DNA of 64,000 nt. It comes from Glandiceps talaboti (lineage: Eukaryota > Hemichordata > Enteropneusta > Spengelidae). Of this stretch, positions 47,790 to 57,641 are shown one piece after another. The notes under the pieces were generated by a model, which saw only the letters and a list, made by a program, of their open reading frames with translations, was not told the DNA's origin and ran no database searches. Made by a program: the position numbers and the translations under genes. Position 1 is the first letter of the stretch, and each line of letters opens with the position of its first letter. The stretch covers positions 27,757,449 to 27,821,448 of the forward strand of contig NC_135553.1 in assembly GCF_964340395.1 (NCBI RefSeq), written 5' to 3'.

Positions 47790-50700
47790 TTCTAATATAA
47801 AACCTTTCTTACGGAAGGTAAAAATGTGTCTTTTGGTCAAAAACCTATAATTCAACTTGGCCCAACCATGTTTTTAATTTATATCAATGACCTTCCAAAT
47901 GCCTCTAACTTCTTTGATTTTTGTCTCTTTCCGGATGATTCTAATTTATTTCACGCATTTTCAGACAAAACAAATACTGTAAACCTGGATCAGGTCAGTT
48001 ATCATTTCTAAAATATTACAGACTGGTGTGATGTAAATAAACTGACAATCAAATAATGCAAAGACAAATTATATAGTTTTCCATGGCAAGCGTCAGAACA
48101 TATACCAGCATGGATCTCTTTGTTTCAAAGATTGTGTTATAAATGAGGTAGACAAAGTTTGTTTTGGTGGAGTTACCATTGATAAACACCTGACTTGGAA
48201 ATACCATATTGAGGAGGTGACAAAAAATATTCAGAGAAAAAGTCTGGTATTCTATTTTGATTGCGACACTTTGTACCTAGACACATTTTACTCATACTAT
48301 ACAAAGCATTTATTCAGCCCAACATCACCTATGGTTTGGAAGTCTGGTGGAGTACATTCCCATCATATTTACTTTCTATTTTGAAAATACAGAAAATGTG
48401 TGTATGCTGTATTACATTCTCCAACTTCAGGCAGCCATCTTCTCCCCTGTTTAGGAATTTAGGTCTCCTCGATATTTATAAACTTTATCAACTAAGTCTT
48501 GGAAATTTTATTTTTGAATTATGTAATGGATATCGCCCTCATCATTTGAATGATTTCTTCAAAAGTGTAGACCATAGTTATGAAACTAGGCTGAGGTGTT
48601 ATCAAAATCTATCTATTCCTATCACAATTTTCAATCTCATATGCAGGTGCTAAACTCTGGAATAGTCTTCCAATACATATGAAAAATCTGACATCAAAAT
48701 ATGAATTTAGGAAAGCATTTAAAGAATATATCATTTCTGATGTGTAAATTTTCCATTATGGTTCTTTGTCTTGTCATAATTAGTTCTGTGTCTGTGTTAT
48801 GTTTATAATCTATATGTTCGTTTAAATAAGCCCGTAATATTAACTTATTATTTCCATTAGCGATGGAGCCAAACTAGATTAGCAGAAAGCTATTTTTTTG
48901 ACTCCTTTTATCACATAAATACGTGCATATCTTCTACTGTGTGACGTCAAACAGGTTGTGATTTCAGAGCATATCAGTGTTCTACTGAACTGTTTTTTCT
49001 CTGTACTGTTCGAGTGTTCCTGCCAATCCTACACTACGATCAAGTTTATCGTAATAATTATGTGTTTCAAAACGTAAATGCACACACGTTACATATATCC
49101 TTGGATGGCATGAGTTTGATATGCAGAGGTACTTTTATTTTTATTTGATAAATTTTATTCTATCTAAAATCACGTAGATTATCAATGTAGAAGCAAGCTT
49201 ACTTCCAATTTTCCGTCAAGCTCAGATCTCCGAACTTACACAGCCTGAGCAAATATGATTAAAATGACGGAACAAAGGTCGTATTAGGATAAATTCTAAT
49301 TACGTTTAAACTAAATTTGATATTACACGCACATCGCAAGGTTATAACCGATAAACTTTGGTTGAGAAACCATAGAACAGTATGACCGATACCGTGTATA
49401 TGGTAAGCTTGACCTCGCGATCACATGATTATGTAATTTGCATAGCTGTCGGACGCCATTTTTTTATACGTGATGAAGAATATAGTGCAATAAAATGATG
49501 CAGTATTCGTAAAATACGATTTAAAATTTTAGAGAAATCGGGGGAATACTTAGTTATGTGATAAAAATATATTACATGAAATCAATGTTAGTTTTACGTC
49601 ATAATGTTCCTCGTATGATTCCGCAGACTACAAATTCTCACCTATCAGCTCGAATTTATATTAGTCCGCGGAATCATACTTGGAGCATTATGACGTAAAA
49701 CTAACATTGATTTCATGGGATTATATATAATTGTCTTATGTGGTCATCATTGACATGTACATATTGACTTTCAAATTGGCAATAAAGAATAAATAGAATT
49801 CCAAAACTACTCAGCAGATTGGGCTGAAATTTAATAGGGATGCATCTGTGGGTGTGTAGATGAAGAAATATTAAGCAAAGAATGATCTCATCAGTAATAT
49901 GCAAATTAGGTGTAAAAATGTGAATTTTGGTCAAAAATTTATATCTCAAAAATTGCTTGGTCAGTGAGACTGAAACTTGGTGAGATGTTTCTAGAAGTGT
50001 TATTCTGCAGATTTTCTTCAAAATAGTTTGACACAACTGGCCCTAGCAACCATGACCACGCCCTTAGCAACAACCAAATGGCAGTATAGTTTGGTCAAAT
50101 ATCAACATCATCTGGTAGGCAAGTGAGTAAACATTCAAAAAATGTGTACAAATATCCCTAGCAACCATGACCACGCCCATAGCAACAGCCAAATGGTCGT
50201 GTATTTCACAAAGGTAACAAGAGGGATTAATGGACAATTGAATAAACATTCAAAAAATGTATGTGAATTTGCCTAGCAACAATACCACGCCCATAGCAAC
50301 AGTCAAATGATCACATTTGTTGCAAAGAGAATATCAGGAATTCATACACAAGTGAACAAAAACATTAAAAAATGTATGCAAATATATCAAGCAACATGAC
50401 CATGCCTATAGCAACAGCCAAATGATTGCGTATATCGCAAAGATAGCAACATGGTTGGATAGGCAACTGGATAGTCATTCATCAAATGAACACCTATTGT
50501 TAGCATGGACTAGCATATGGATAAACATTTTTAAAAACTGTACAGTTGTGCGACAAAGCCATTGGCGGTATTTTTTGTTGAGTATTTGAATAAATTTATC
50601 AATCTTTGAATCTTGAATATTAAAATCTTTGGCAATGTGTTTCTGTATTCTTCGTTCACTGTGTTCCATTTTTAGGTTGATTCTCTATCGTCCATCTGTC

Positions 50701-53700
50701 AAAACTGCATGGTCAATTTGACCTGAAATTTGGTGTGTAGGTGTCATTTGATGAGCAGATATAAGTTTGTTCAAGACAAATTGATTGGTAATTGTTATGC
50801 AAATTATGTGTAAAAATAGAATTTTTTGTAAAACTGCTTCAAAAATCTTCTACAAAACCACTTGGTCAATGAGCCAAAATTTCTTGTGTAGGTGTCTTGG
50901 GATGAGCAGATAACGTTTGTTCAGGACAAGTTGAATGGGTTATTAATATGCAAATCAGGGGTAAAAATTGAACTTTTTAAAATGGTGACTATAATATTAA
51001 AGTACAATATTTTACCAACTTTCTGTGTGAAATGTGTTCTATAGTATGTGTGAGTCATCATATGAAACCACTAACCACTTTATTACTTTGCTATATAAAC
51101 AAAACTGCATAGTGGAAGAGCTGAACAGCAGTACCACTTCTACATGTTACAAAAAAAAGCAGCGGAGCTATTCTGACCGATAGGTTGAATTGAATTGAAT
51201 TGAATTTATTTGGTAATAAAATATAGTAAAAACATACATATAAAAGTACTGCCGAGGATAACACAACAAGCAATTAATACTTATTTCCATTGTGGTCCAT
51301 ATAAAGTACTGCAAAGGATAACACAACAAAGCAATTAATACTTATTTCCATTGTGGTCCATATAAAGTACTGCCAAGGATAACACAACAAAGCAATTAAT
51401 ACTTATTTCCATTGTGGTCCATATAAAGTACTGCAAAGGATAACACAACAAAGCAATTAATACTTATTTCCATTGTGGTCCATATAAAGTACTGCCAAGG
51501 ATAACACAACAAAGCAATTAATACTTATTTCCATTGTGGTCCATATAAAGTACTGCCAAGGATAACACAACAAAGCAATTAATACTTATTTCCATTGTGG
51601 TCCATATAAAGTACTGCCAAGGATAACACAACAAAGCAATTAATACTTATTTCCATTGTGGTCCATATAAAGTACTGCCAAGGATAACACAACAAAGCAA
51701 TTAATACTTATTTCCATTGTGGTCCATATAAAGTACTGCCAAGGATAACACAACAAAACAATTAATACTTATTTCCATTGTGGTCCATATAAAGTACTGC
51801 CAAGGATAACACAACAAAGCAATTAATACTTATTTCCATTGTGGTCCATATAAAGTACTGCCAAGGATAACACAACAAAGCAATTGATACTTATTTCCAT
51901 TGTGGTCCATATAAAGTACTGCCAAGGATAACACAACAAAGCAATTAATACTTATTTCCATTGTGGTCCATATAAAGTACTGCCAAGGATAACACAACAA
52001 AGCAATTAATACTTATTTCCATTGTGGTCCATATAAAGTACTGCCAAGGATAACACAACAAAGCAGTTAATATTTATTTCCATTGTGGTCCATATAAAGT
52101 ACTGCCAAGGATAACACAACAAAACAATTAATACTTATTTCCATTGTGGTCCATATAAAATACTGCCAAGGATAACACAACAAAGCAATTAATACTTATT
52201 TCCATTGTGGTCCATATAAAGTACTGCCAAGGATAACACAACAAAGCAATTAATACTTATTTCCATTGTGGTCCATATAAAGTACTGCCAAGGATAACAC
52301 AACAAAACAATTAATACTTATTTCTATTGTGGTCCATATAAAATACTGCCAAGGATAACACAACAAAGCAATTAATACTTATTTCCATTGTGGTCCATAT
52401 AAAGTACTGCCAAGGATAACACAACAAAACAATTAATACTTATTTCCATTGTGGTCCATATAAAGTACTGCCAAGGATAACACAACAAAACAATTAATAA
52501 TTATTTCCATTGTGGTCCGTATAAAGTACTGCCAAGGATAACACAACAAAGCAATTAATATTTATTTCCATTGTGGTCCATATAAAGTACTGCCAAGGAT
52601 AACACAACAAAACAATTAATAATTATTTCCATTGTGGTCCATATAAAGTACTGCCAAGGATAACACAACAAAACAATTAATAGTTATTTCCATTGTGGTC
52701 CATATAAAGTACTGCCAAGGATAACACAACAAAGCAGTTAATATTTATTTCCATTGTGGTCCATATAAAGTACTGCCAAGGATAACACAACAAAGCAATT
52801 AATACTTATTTCCATTGTGGTCCATATAAAGTACTGCCAAGGATAACACAACAAAACAATTAATAGTTATTTCCATTGTGGTCCATATAAAGTACTGCCA
52901 AGGATAACACAACAAAGCAATTAATACTTATTTCCATTGTGGTCCATATAAAGTACTGCCAAGGATAACACAACAAAGCAATTAATACTTATTTCCATTG
53001 TGGTCCATATAAAGTACTGCCAAGGATAACACAACAAAACAATTAATAATTATTTCCATTGTGGTCCATATAAAGTACTGCCAAGGATAACACAACAAAG
53101 CAATTAATATTTATTTCCATTGTGGTCCATATAAAGTACTGCCAAGGATAACACAACAAAGCAATTAATACTTATTTCCATTGTGGTCCATATAAAGTAC
53201 TGCCAAGGATAACACAACAAAACAATTAATAATTATTTCCATTGTGGTCCATATAAAGTACTGCCAAGGATAACACAACAAAGCAATTAATATTTATTTC
53301 CATTGTGGTCCATTTAAAGTACTGCCAAGGATAACACAACAAAGCAATTAATATTTATTTCCATTGTGGTCCATATAAAGTACTGCCAAGGATAACACAA
53401 CAAAGCATTTAATAGTTATTTCCATTGTGGTCCATATAAAGTAATGCCAAGGATAACACAACAAAGCAATTAATAGTTATTTCCATTGTGGTCCATATAA
53501 AGTACTGCCAAGGATAACACAACAAAACAATTAATAGTTATTTCCATTGTGGTCCATATAAAGTACTGCCAAGGATAACACAACAAAGCAATTAATAGTT
53601 ATTTCCATTGTGGTCCATATAAAGTACTGCCAAGGATAACACAACAAAGCAATTAATACTTATTTCCATTGTGGTCCATATAAAGTACTGCCAAGGATAA

Positions 53701-56060
53701 CACAACAAAACAATTAATAGTTATTTCCATTGTGGTCCATATAAAGTACTGCCAAGGATAACACAACAAAACAATTAATAGTTATTTCCATTGTGGTCCA
53801 TATAAAGTACTGCCAAGGATAACACAACAAAACAATTAATACTTATTTCTATTGTGGTCCATATAAAATACTGCCAAGGATAACACAACAAAACAATTAA
53901 TACTTATTTCCATTGTGGTCCATATAAAGTACTGCCAAGGATAACACAACAAAACAATTAATACTTATTTCCATTGTGGTCCATATAAAGTACTGCCAAG
54001 GATAACACAACAAAACAATTAATACTTATTTCCATTGTGGTCCATATAAAGTACTGCCGAGGATAACACAACAAGCAATTAATACTTATTTCCATTGTGG
54101 TCCATATAAAGTACTGCCAAGGATAACACAACAAAACAATTAATAGTTATTTCCATTGTGGTCCATATAAAGTACTGCCAAGGATAACACAACAAAGCAG
54201 TTAATATTTATTTCCATTCTGGTCCATATAAAGTACTGTCGAGGATAACACAACAAAACAATTAATAATTATTTCCATTGTGGTCCATATAAAGTACTGC
54301 CAAGGATAACACAACAAAACAATTAATAGTTATTTCCATTGTGGTCCATATAAAGTACTGCCAAGGATAACACAACAAAGCAGTTAATATTTATTTCCAT
54401 TCTGGTCCATATAAAGTACTGCCAAGGATAACACAACAAAACAATTAATAATTATTTCCATTGTGGTCCATATAAAGTACTGCCAAGGATAACACAACAA
54501 AACAATTAATAGTTATTTCCATTGTGGTCCATATAAAGTACTGCCAAGGATAACACAACAAAACAATTAATATTTATTTCCATTGTGGTCCATATAAAGT
54601 ACTGCCAAGGATAACACAACAAAGCAGTTAATATTTATTTCCATTGTGGTCCATATAAAGTACTGCCAAGGATAACACAACAAAACAATTAATAGTTATT
54701 TCCATTGTGGTCCATATAAAGTACTGCCAAGGATAACACAACAAAGCAATTAATACTTATTTCCATTGTGGTCCATATAAAGTACTGCCAAGGATAACAC
54801 AACAAAACAATTAATAGTTATTTCCATTGTGGTCCATATAAAGTACTGCCAAGGATAACACAACAAAGCAATTAATAGTTATTTCCATTGTGGTCCATAT
54901 AAAGTACTGCCAAGGATAACACAACAAAACAATTAATAGTTATTTCCATTGTGGTCCATATAAAGTACTGCCAAGGATAACACAACAAAGCAATTAATAC
55001 TTATTTCCATTGTGGTCCATATAAAGTACTGCCAAGGATAACACAACAAAGCAATTAATACTTATTTCCATTGTGGTCCATATAAAGTACTGCCAAGGAT
55101 AACACAACAAAGCAGTTAATATTTATTTCCATTGTGGTCCATATAAAGTACTGCCAAGGATAACACAACAAAGCAATTAAAAGTTATTTCCATTGTGGTC
55201 CATATAAAGTACTGCCAAGGATAACACAACAAAGCAATTAATACTTATTTCCATTGTGGTCCATATAAAGTACTGCCAAGGATAACACAACAAAGCAATT
55301 AATACTTATTTCCATTGTGGTCCTAGATAGTTTGTTAAATTTAGAACAGCACTATTAAGATTTTGCTCCTCTTCGCATCCATTGCAAATTGAGAGGGGAT
55401 GACACGAAAAGGTTTTTGTAAATACTGTATCACACATGATTTGTACTGTATTAAGGACGAGTATCATTTCTTAGCAATTTGTCCACATTATAACGACCTT
55501 CGAAATGAATTGTTACCAAGGTGGTTTTATTTGAACCTTTCCTTTGATAAGTTCATTTCACTTTTGAATTCTGATAATGTAACCTATTTCAAATTAGCTT
55601 CATTTATTTATTTTGCAATGAAAAATAGAGAGGAATCTCCCTCTATGAACTGAAATGTTTGTAACATTGTTTGCTCTGTGGTTTGCATTACATTAAATTA
55701 CTGTTCTGAAATTATTGTCCTGAAATAAACTGATTGATTGTGATTGACATGTAAGCTAAAACTTATCAAAACAACAACTTACAAAATCTGTACATTAATG
55801 TACTAAATGAAGATTTAAATATCTGGTTTAGATGATTGGTGTTGGTACTGAAGACGTTGACCTGAACAGATGTCGTCATAAATTCTGCAGTCTGCTGGGA
55901 CAAGATGCTAACAGTTGGGGGCTTTCATATACTGGAGGTATACAACACAAAGGTGTGACTAATGTTTACTGCTCCAAGTTTGGTCAGAATGCTGTTATAG
56001 GTGTACATCTAGACTTGTGGTCTGGTACACTGTCATTCTACAAAGACAGACGCCCTTTAG
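31427..56060 (+). CDS. SPSB3: SPSB3-type SPRY/SOCS-box protein, first three coding exons (3' end not found)
   Basis: Exons 31427-31724, 40451-40653 and 55832-56060 join in frame (243 codons plus one base). The N-terminus is basic then acidic Ser-rich (KKSRKRARR, SSSSSDEETDP). The SPRY domain follows with SCGTAAARGS, GQHYWEIKMISPVYGTDM, GVGTEDVDL, FCSLLGQDANSWGLSYTGG and GVHLDLWSGTLSFYKDR. These are the hallmark strings of SPSB3. Known role: substrate receptor of a cullin-RING E3 ligase, with SPRY binding the substrate and a SOCS box docking Elongin/Cullin; vertebrate SPSB3 targets nuclear cGAS. The last donor is good, but no further SPRY or SOCS-box exon was seen to 64000. Introns are 8.7 and 15.2 kb, filled with repeats. 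Confidence 0.88.
32127..32164 (+). repeat. (AAAT)n microsatellite
   Basis: About nine AAAT units just outside the inverted-repeat element. Confidence 0.95.
32421..32622 (+). repeat. 5' LTR (202 bp)
   Basis: TGTAA...TTACA, with a CATCAATAAAGTAT poly(A)-signal-like string. Preceded by target-site copy AACAG. Confidence 0.93.
32625..32642 (+). other. primer binding site (tRNA-Ser type)
   Basis: TGGCGACGAGGATGGGAT is the complement of the CCA-ended 3' terminus of animal tRNA-Ser (GCT type) over 18 bases (from memory). tRNA-Ser priming is known in the Mag clade. Confidence 0.75.
32918..33298 (+). pseudogene. gag-like ORF of the LTR element, truncated
   Basis: About 126 codons, with KAFSNHLEP, FRRELQKPEENVSKFYTRLQ and CEFDDVNIEIKRQIIQGT. 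This resembles the capsid-side part of Ty3/gypsy gag. It stops where the unrelated interior starts; no CCHC knuckle was seen. Confidence 0.7.
33299..36570 (+). other. non-coding filler of the LTR element, source unknown
   Basis: Replaces the expected protease-RT-RNase H-integrase core. A stretch at about 33460-34400 is richer in CpG than its surroundings. A foldback element lies at 34899-35499. The rest is AT-rich. ORFs are short and unrecognised. Confidence 0.6.
34899..35499. mobile_element. foldback (inverted-repeat) element inside the LTR element
   Basis: TTCAGGCCTG at 34899 and its inverse at 35490-35499 bound two arms. Long internal stretches (around GACAGGCAGACCAACAGA at 35047 and its inverse at about 35320) also pair. 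The arms total about 250 bases each, with mismatches. Confidence 0.7.
36577..37302 (+). pseudogene. integrase C-terminal end and tail, broken
   Basis: Two reading pieces: about 36577-36974 (NYRTMPHTTTGVPPATLFLK, then GDKVLVKRP) and 36985-37302 (ends RRSSRKRIPRKIFDL). The first matches the segment after the integrase core and the basic C-terminal domain of Ty3/gypsy elements. A frame shift separates them. Confidence 0.75.
37596..37797 (+). repeat. 3' LTR (202 bp)
   Basis: Differs from the 5' LTR at four substitutions (98.0 percent identity). Followed by target-site copy AACAG. Confidence 0.93.
37970..38418 (+). mobile_element. family A repeat, 3' portion (A8), head-to-tail with A9
   Basis: TAGCAAC/CCACxCCC modules, ending GTTGTGCTACAACACCATTG then GTACTATTTTTT, immediately followed by TAGCACAACT. 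Confidence 0.8.
38419..39296 (+). mobile_element. family A repeat, shortened copy (A9)
   Basis: Starts TAGCACAACTGAACTGAAGG with 5' hairpin partner TTCAGTAGTGCTA. Modules follow and it ends CTTGGCGCTATTTTAG. Confidence 0.8.
39297..40030 (+). repeat. degenerate about 120-150-bp tandem modules with octamer/homeodomain core
   Basis: Five copies of TAATTTGCATAATTAAT or close variants at 39431, 39578, 39698, 39831 and 39978, each followed by GGTAATTAGGCTATAT-like and CATAACAAAGCACAC-like sequence. Very AT-rich. Confidence 0.75.
40031..40450 (+). other. end of intron 1 of the SPSB3-like gene
   Basis: Contains the dispersed GACCATCCTTGAATAGAATA block also seen near 30400. It ends in the acceptor TTTTTGTTTGGGAGCAG. 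Confidence 0.5.
40451..40653 (+). CDS. SPSB3: SPSB3-like coding exon 2 (SPRY start)
   Basis: The acceptor TTTGGGAGCAG ends at 40450 and the donor ATATG|GTGAGT is at 40653/40654. It enters in phase 1 and leaves in phase 0. It encodes EWNWESSMVDNSRL, VWFHRDYSCGTAAARGS and GQHYWEIKMISPVYGTDM, the first half of a SPRY domain. Confidence 0.92.
40764..41165 (+). mobile_element. family A repeat, degraded copy (A10)
   Basis: Starts TAGCACAACTTTAACC and carries the TTGGTCAAAA and GATATGCAAATTGGGTCTAA modules. It ends abruptly in a LINE fragment. Confidence 0.65.
41170..41290 (+). pseudogene. LINE ORF2 fragment (between endonuclease and RT)
   Basis: Reads CDRSQPVWWDTDCRVKNEKY then RLLNKFRLSNNGNDLFLY. 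The pattern (W.D.EC...K..KYRLL.KFR) is typical of the linker between endonuclease and RT in LINE ORF2. It is cut by the 61-bp array. Confidence 0.55.
41287..43486 (+). repeat. 61-bp satellite array 1, 36 copies
   Basis: Unit CTATGGCAGGGTGGCTTTCA plus TTGTGGTTACAGTACTGTGG plus ACAATATTTTTACACTCCAAG. The unit has no stop in any + frame, and 61 is one more than a multiple of 3, so all three + frames stay open for 665-776 codons with a 61-residue period. Variants (GGCAGG/GGGAGG, TGTGG/TGCGG/CGCGG) are arranged in repeated blocks. Confidence 0.97.
43487..44543 (+). other. CpG-richer unique stretch in intron 2 of the SPSB3-like gene
   Basis: About 1 kb with more CpG than its neighbours, including a full CRE palindrome TGACGTCA at 43558-43565. 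It holds short overlapping ORFs on both strands (43738-43929 plus; 43873-43547 and 44511-44242 minus) with no recognisable domain. It may be an unmethylated regulatory region or an unknown insertion. Confidence 0.35.
44544..46805 (+). mobile_element. family C dispersed repeat, complete copy (C1)
   Basis: Starts TAGCTCCGCTGTAAGCGTAG (hairpin); a second start occurs at 44629 after a T-run. It has (AGGTATAGGTGGGTA)-like repeats and two modules (ACTTGTCAGATTGCTTTGAT, ATCTGGTGTG). It ends ACAGCGGAGCTATTCTGATC then GATAGGTCACTTGTTT. A 143-codon minus ORF (45767-45336) lies inside and is not recognised. Confidence 0.78.
46563..46597 (+). repeat. (TG)n microsatellite
   Basis: Short TG tract inside C1. 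Confidence 0.95.
46832..47745 (+). mobile_element. family C repeat, 5'-truncated copy (C2)
   Basis: Repeats the modules of C1 (GGTGTGCATGTTCCCTGGGG; CAGCTTACTCAGATTTG variants) with a large deletion. It ends AACAGCGGAGCTATTCTGAC then CGATAGGTCGCTTGTTTT. Confidence 0.75.
47754..47789 (+). repeat. (AC)n microsatellite
   Basis: About 18 AC units. Confidence 0.95.
47840..48760 (+). pseudogene. non-LTR retrotransposon RT fragment, C-terminal half
   Basis: Reads GPTMFLIYINDLPNASNF, then FPDDSNLFHAF in place of the catalytic FADDTNLF-type motif (the Ala before DD is Pro). Further on, with breaks, come ILLILYKAFIQPNITYGLEV and LFRNLGLLDIYKLYQLSLGN. The order fits the LINE RT palm, thumb and C-terminus (Jockey/CR1/L2-like). 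Several stops. Confidence 0.75.
48761..49574 (+). other. intron 2 stretch, LINE 3' tail then unassigned
   Basis: The first part may be the 3' UTR of the LINE relic. The remainder has no repeat or ORF that I recognise. Confidence 0.4.
49575..49717. ncRNA. near-perfect long hairpin, 63/66-base arms
   Basis: CATGAAATCAATGTTAGTTT at 49575 and on to 49637 pairs with 49652-49717. The arms differ at only a few sites over about 55 bases, with a 14-base loop. It could be a miniature inverted-repeat element or a hairpin RNA precursor. No target duplication is evident. Confidence 0.55.
49790..50578 (+). mobile_element. family A repeat, 3' two-thirds (A11)
   Basis: Modules from CCAAAACTACTCAGCAGATT onward, three TAGCAAC/CCACGCCC blocks, ending GTTGTGCGACAAAGCCATTG then GCGGTATTTTTTG. 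Confidence 0.8.
50680..51183 (+). mobile_element. family C-related repeat (C3)
   Basis: Two modules of about 150 bp (TCAATTTGACCTGAAATTTG; TCAATGAGCCAAAATTTCTT) and the family C terminus CAGCGGAGCTATTCTGACCG then ATAGGTTG. Confidence 0.65.
51187..51270 (-). mobile_element. LINE 3' tail (TTCAA)n, minus orientation
   Basis: TTGAA repeated about four times then TTTATTTGGTAATAAAATAT on the + strand. Inverted, this is a typical AATAAATTCAATTCAATTC LINE terminus. The 61-bp array follows where the rest of the element would lie. Confidence 0.5.
51236..55322. repeat. 61-bp satellite array 2, about 67 copies
   Basis: Unit CCATATAAAGTACTGCCAAG plus GATAACACAACAAAGCAATT plus AATACTTATTTCCATTGTGGT, 4.1 kb in all. 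Variant sites are AAAGC/AAAAC and ACTT/ATTT/AGTT/AATT. It fills a quarter of intron 2 of the SPSB3-like gene. Confidence 0.97.
55331..55747 (+). pseudogene. LINE ORF2 C-terminal end and 3' tail
   Basis: Reads LRIHCKLRGDD, FCKYC, DEYHFLAICPHYNDLRNELL, ending KNREESPSMN. The C..C ... HFL..C..Y..LR pattern is common at LINE C-termini. The 3' end has AAATAAACTGATTGATTGTG, a simple-repeat tail. Intact reading from 55399 to the stop at 55653. Confidence 0.7.
55832..56060 (+). CDS. SPSB3: SPSB3-like coding exon 3 (SPRY)
   Basis: The acceptor AATATCTGGTTTAG ends at 55831 and the donor TTTAG|GTAAGA is at 56060/56061. It enters in phase 0 and leaves in phase 1. It encodes MIGVGTEDVDLNRCRHKFCS, LLGQDANSWGLSYTGG, FGQNAVIGVHLDLWSG and TLSFYKDRRPL. 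The first ATG is internal. Confidence 0.93.
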
Positions 56061-56248
56061 GTAAGAATATCTGTGATTGCCAGTATTAAACACTATTGAT
56101 GTCATGCACCAGTAGTTCCATCTCAAAGCATTGTTTCGTATTTCTAATAAGGGACGTACCCATGACAAATGAGTGATGTAGAATTATTCAGGTGTTTGCA
56201 TTACATTAAATCATTTTCACCAGCAATATATCATCCCTGTATTGTTAT

Positions 56249-57250
56249 TAGTCCCCGCCGGACGAAGTCAGGGACGGGAACTTATGGATTGGGGTCCGTG
56301 CGTCCATCTGTTCGTTCGTCCGTCTGTCTGTCCAGAGCCGTTCCTTAGAGATGCCTGGACCGATTTTTTTCAAACTTAGTACAGGGGTAACATACAATGG
56401 CAAACATATGCACGTCAATTTGTTTCCTGATACAATCCAATATGGCCACCTAGCAGCCATTTTGTTTGCGAATTTTCCTTGTCCAAAGCCATAACTCAGA
56501 CATGCTTGAGCAGATCTCATTCAAAGTTGGTATTAGGACAGTGTTCTATGACATACATGTGCATATTCATTGTTGTCGTGATACGATCCAATATGGCTGC
56601 CTGGCAGCCATTTTGTTTGCGAATTTTCCATGTCCAAAGCCATAACTCAGACATGCTTGAACAGATCTCATTCAAAGTTGGTATTAGGACAGTGTTCTAT
56701 GACATACATGTGCATATCCATTTTCATCGTGATATGATCCAATATGCCTGCCTGGCAGCCATTTTGTTTGTGAATTTTCCATGTCCAAAGCCATTATAAA
56801 CTCAGACATGCTTGAACAGATCTCATTCAAAGTTGGTATTAGGACAGTGTTCTATGACATACATGTGCATATCCATTTTCGTCGTGATACAATCCGATAT
56901 GGCTGCCTGGCAGTGATTTTGTTGGTGCAGTTTTCATGTCCAAAGCCATAACTCAGACATGCTTGAACAGGTCCCCCCCCCCATACCCGACCCATCCTTT
57001 ATTGTTGAATGGTTTATTCCATCACGTCATCTTGAAGAGTAGGCATGTCCCATGTCCAACGAGGAGACACAAGATGAGTAGGCATGTTCCATGTCCAATG
57101 AGCAGACACAACATATCTAAGTCTGTTTGATTTAGGTTCATAAGTATTGTTGCATGATCAGAGTAGTGATATCAAGAAAATGACAACATAAACTGCCAGT
57201 TCCTTAAAACCCAATCATAGCGGGGACTATGTCATTCTCAATGACTTGTG
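56249..57250 (+). mobile_element. family B dispersed repeat, near-complete copy (B3)
   Basis: Starts TTAGTCCCCGCCGGACGAAG followed by GGGACGGGAACTTA (5' hairpin), then four modules of about 165 bp, and ends GCGGGGACTATGTCATTCTC then AATGACTTGT. Confidence 0.83.
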
Positions 57251-57641
57251 TTATACTTGTCTTGATTAAGTACACTTCCAACATAGGATGGCTGGATCAT
57301 TATGATGGAAATTAGGTATGAAAATTTTGTTTTGGTTACAACTTTAAATCTTCAAAAAATTATATATCTATCATTGCCCCAAACATGAAGTTGTACGACA
57401 ACGCAATATTTGCTCTATTTTTTCCATATGGTTTCTGTGTTATAGGTTTCTTCTCATCAGATGTACAACCATTACTGATTGGAAAAACAGTTTTATGTTG
57501 TCGTTTTAAGTTGATGTCAGTTTCCACAGCTACTATTTATTGCGAGACTTCGCAATTTTTGTGATTTTATTTTTTATCTTGAATTCATTAAAAAAAGTTT
57601 AGGGTCAACAGTGAAAAACTATCAGGTAACTGGACCCATTG
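57251..57641 (+). other. intron stretch with degraded family A-like tail
   Basis: GAAATTAGGTATGAAAATTT and GTTGTACGACAACGCAATAT resemble family A modules and its 3' end. The rest is unassigned. Confidence 0.4.

Noticed and set aside
57440-57600. Next exon of the SPSB3-like gene after GTGTTATAG
   Set aside because: Phase fits and FKLMSVSTAT faintly recalls the FYPMVCSTA region, but the rest does not match and it soon hits a stop. Too weak to call.
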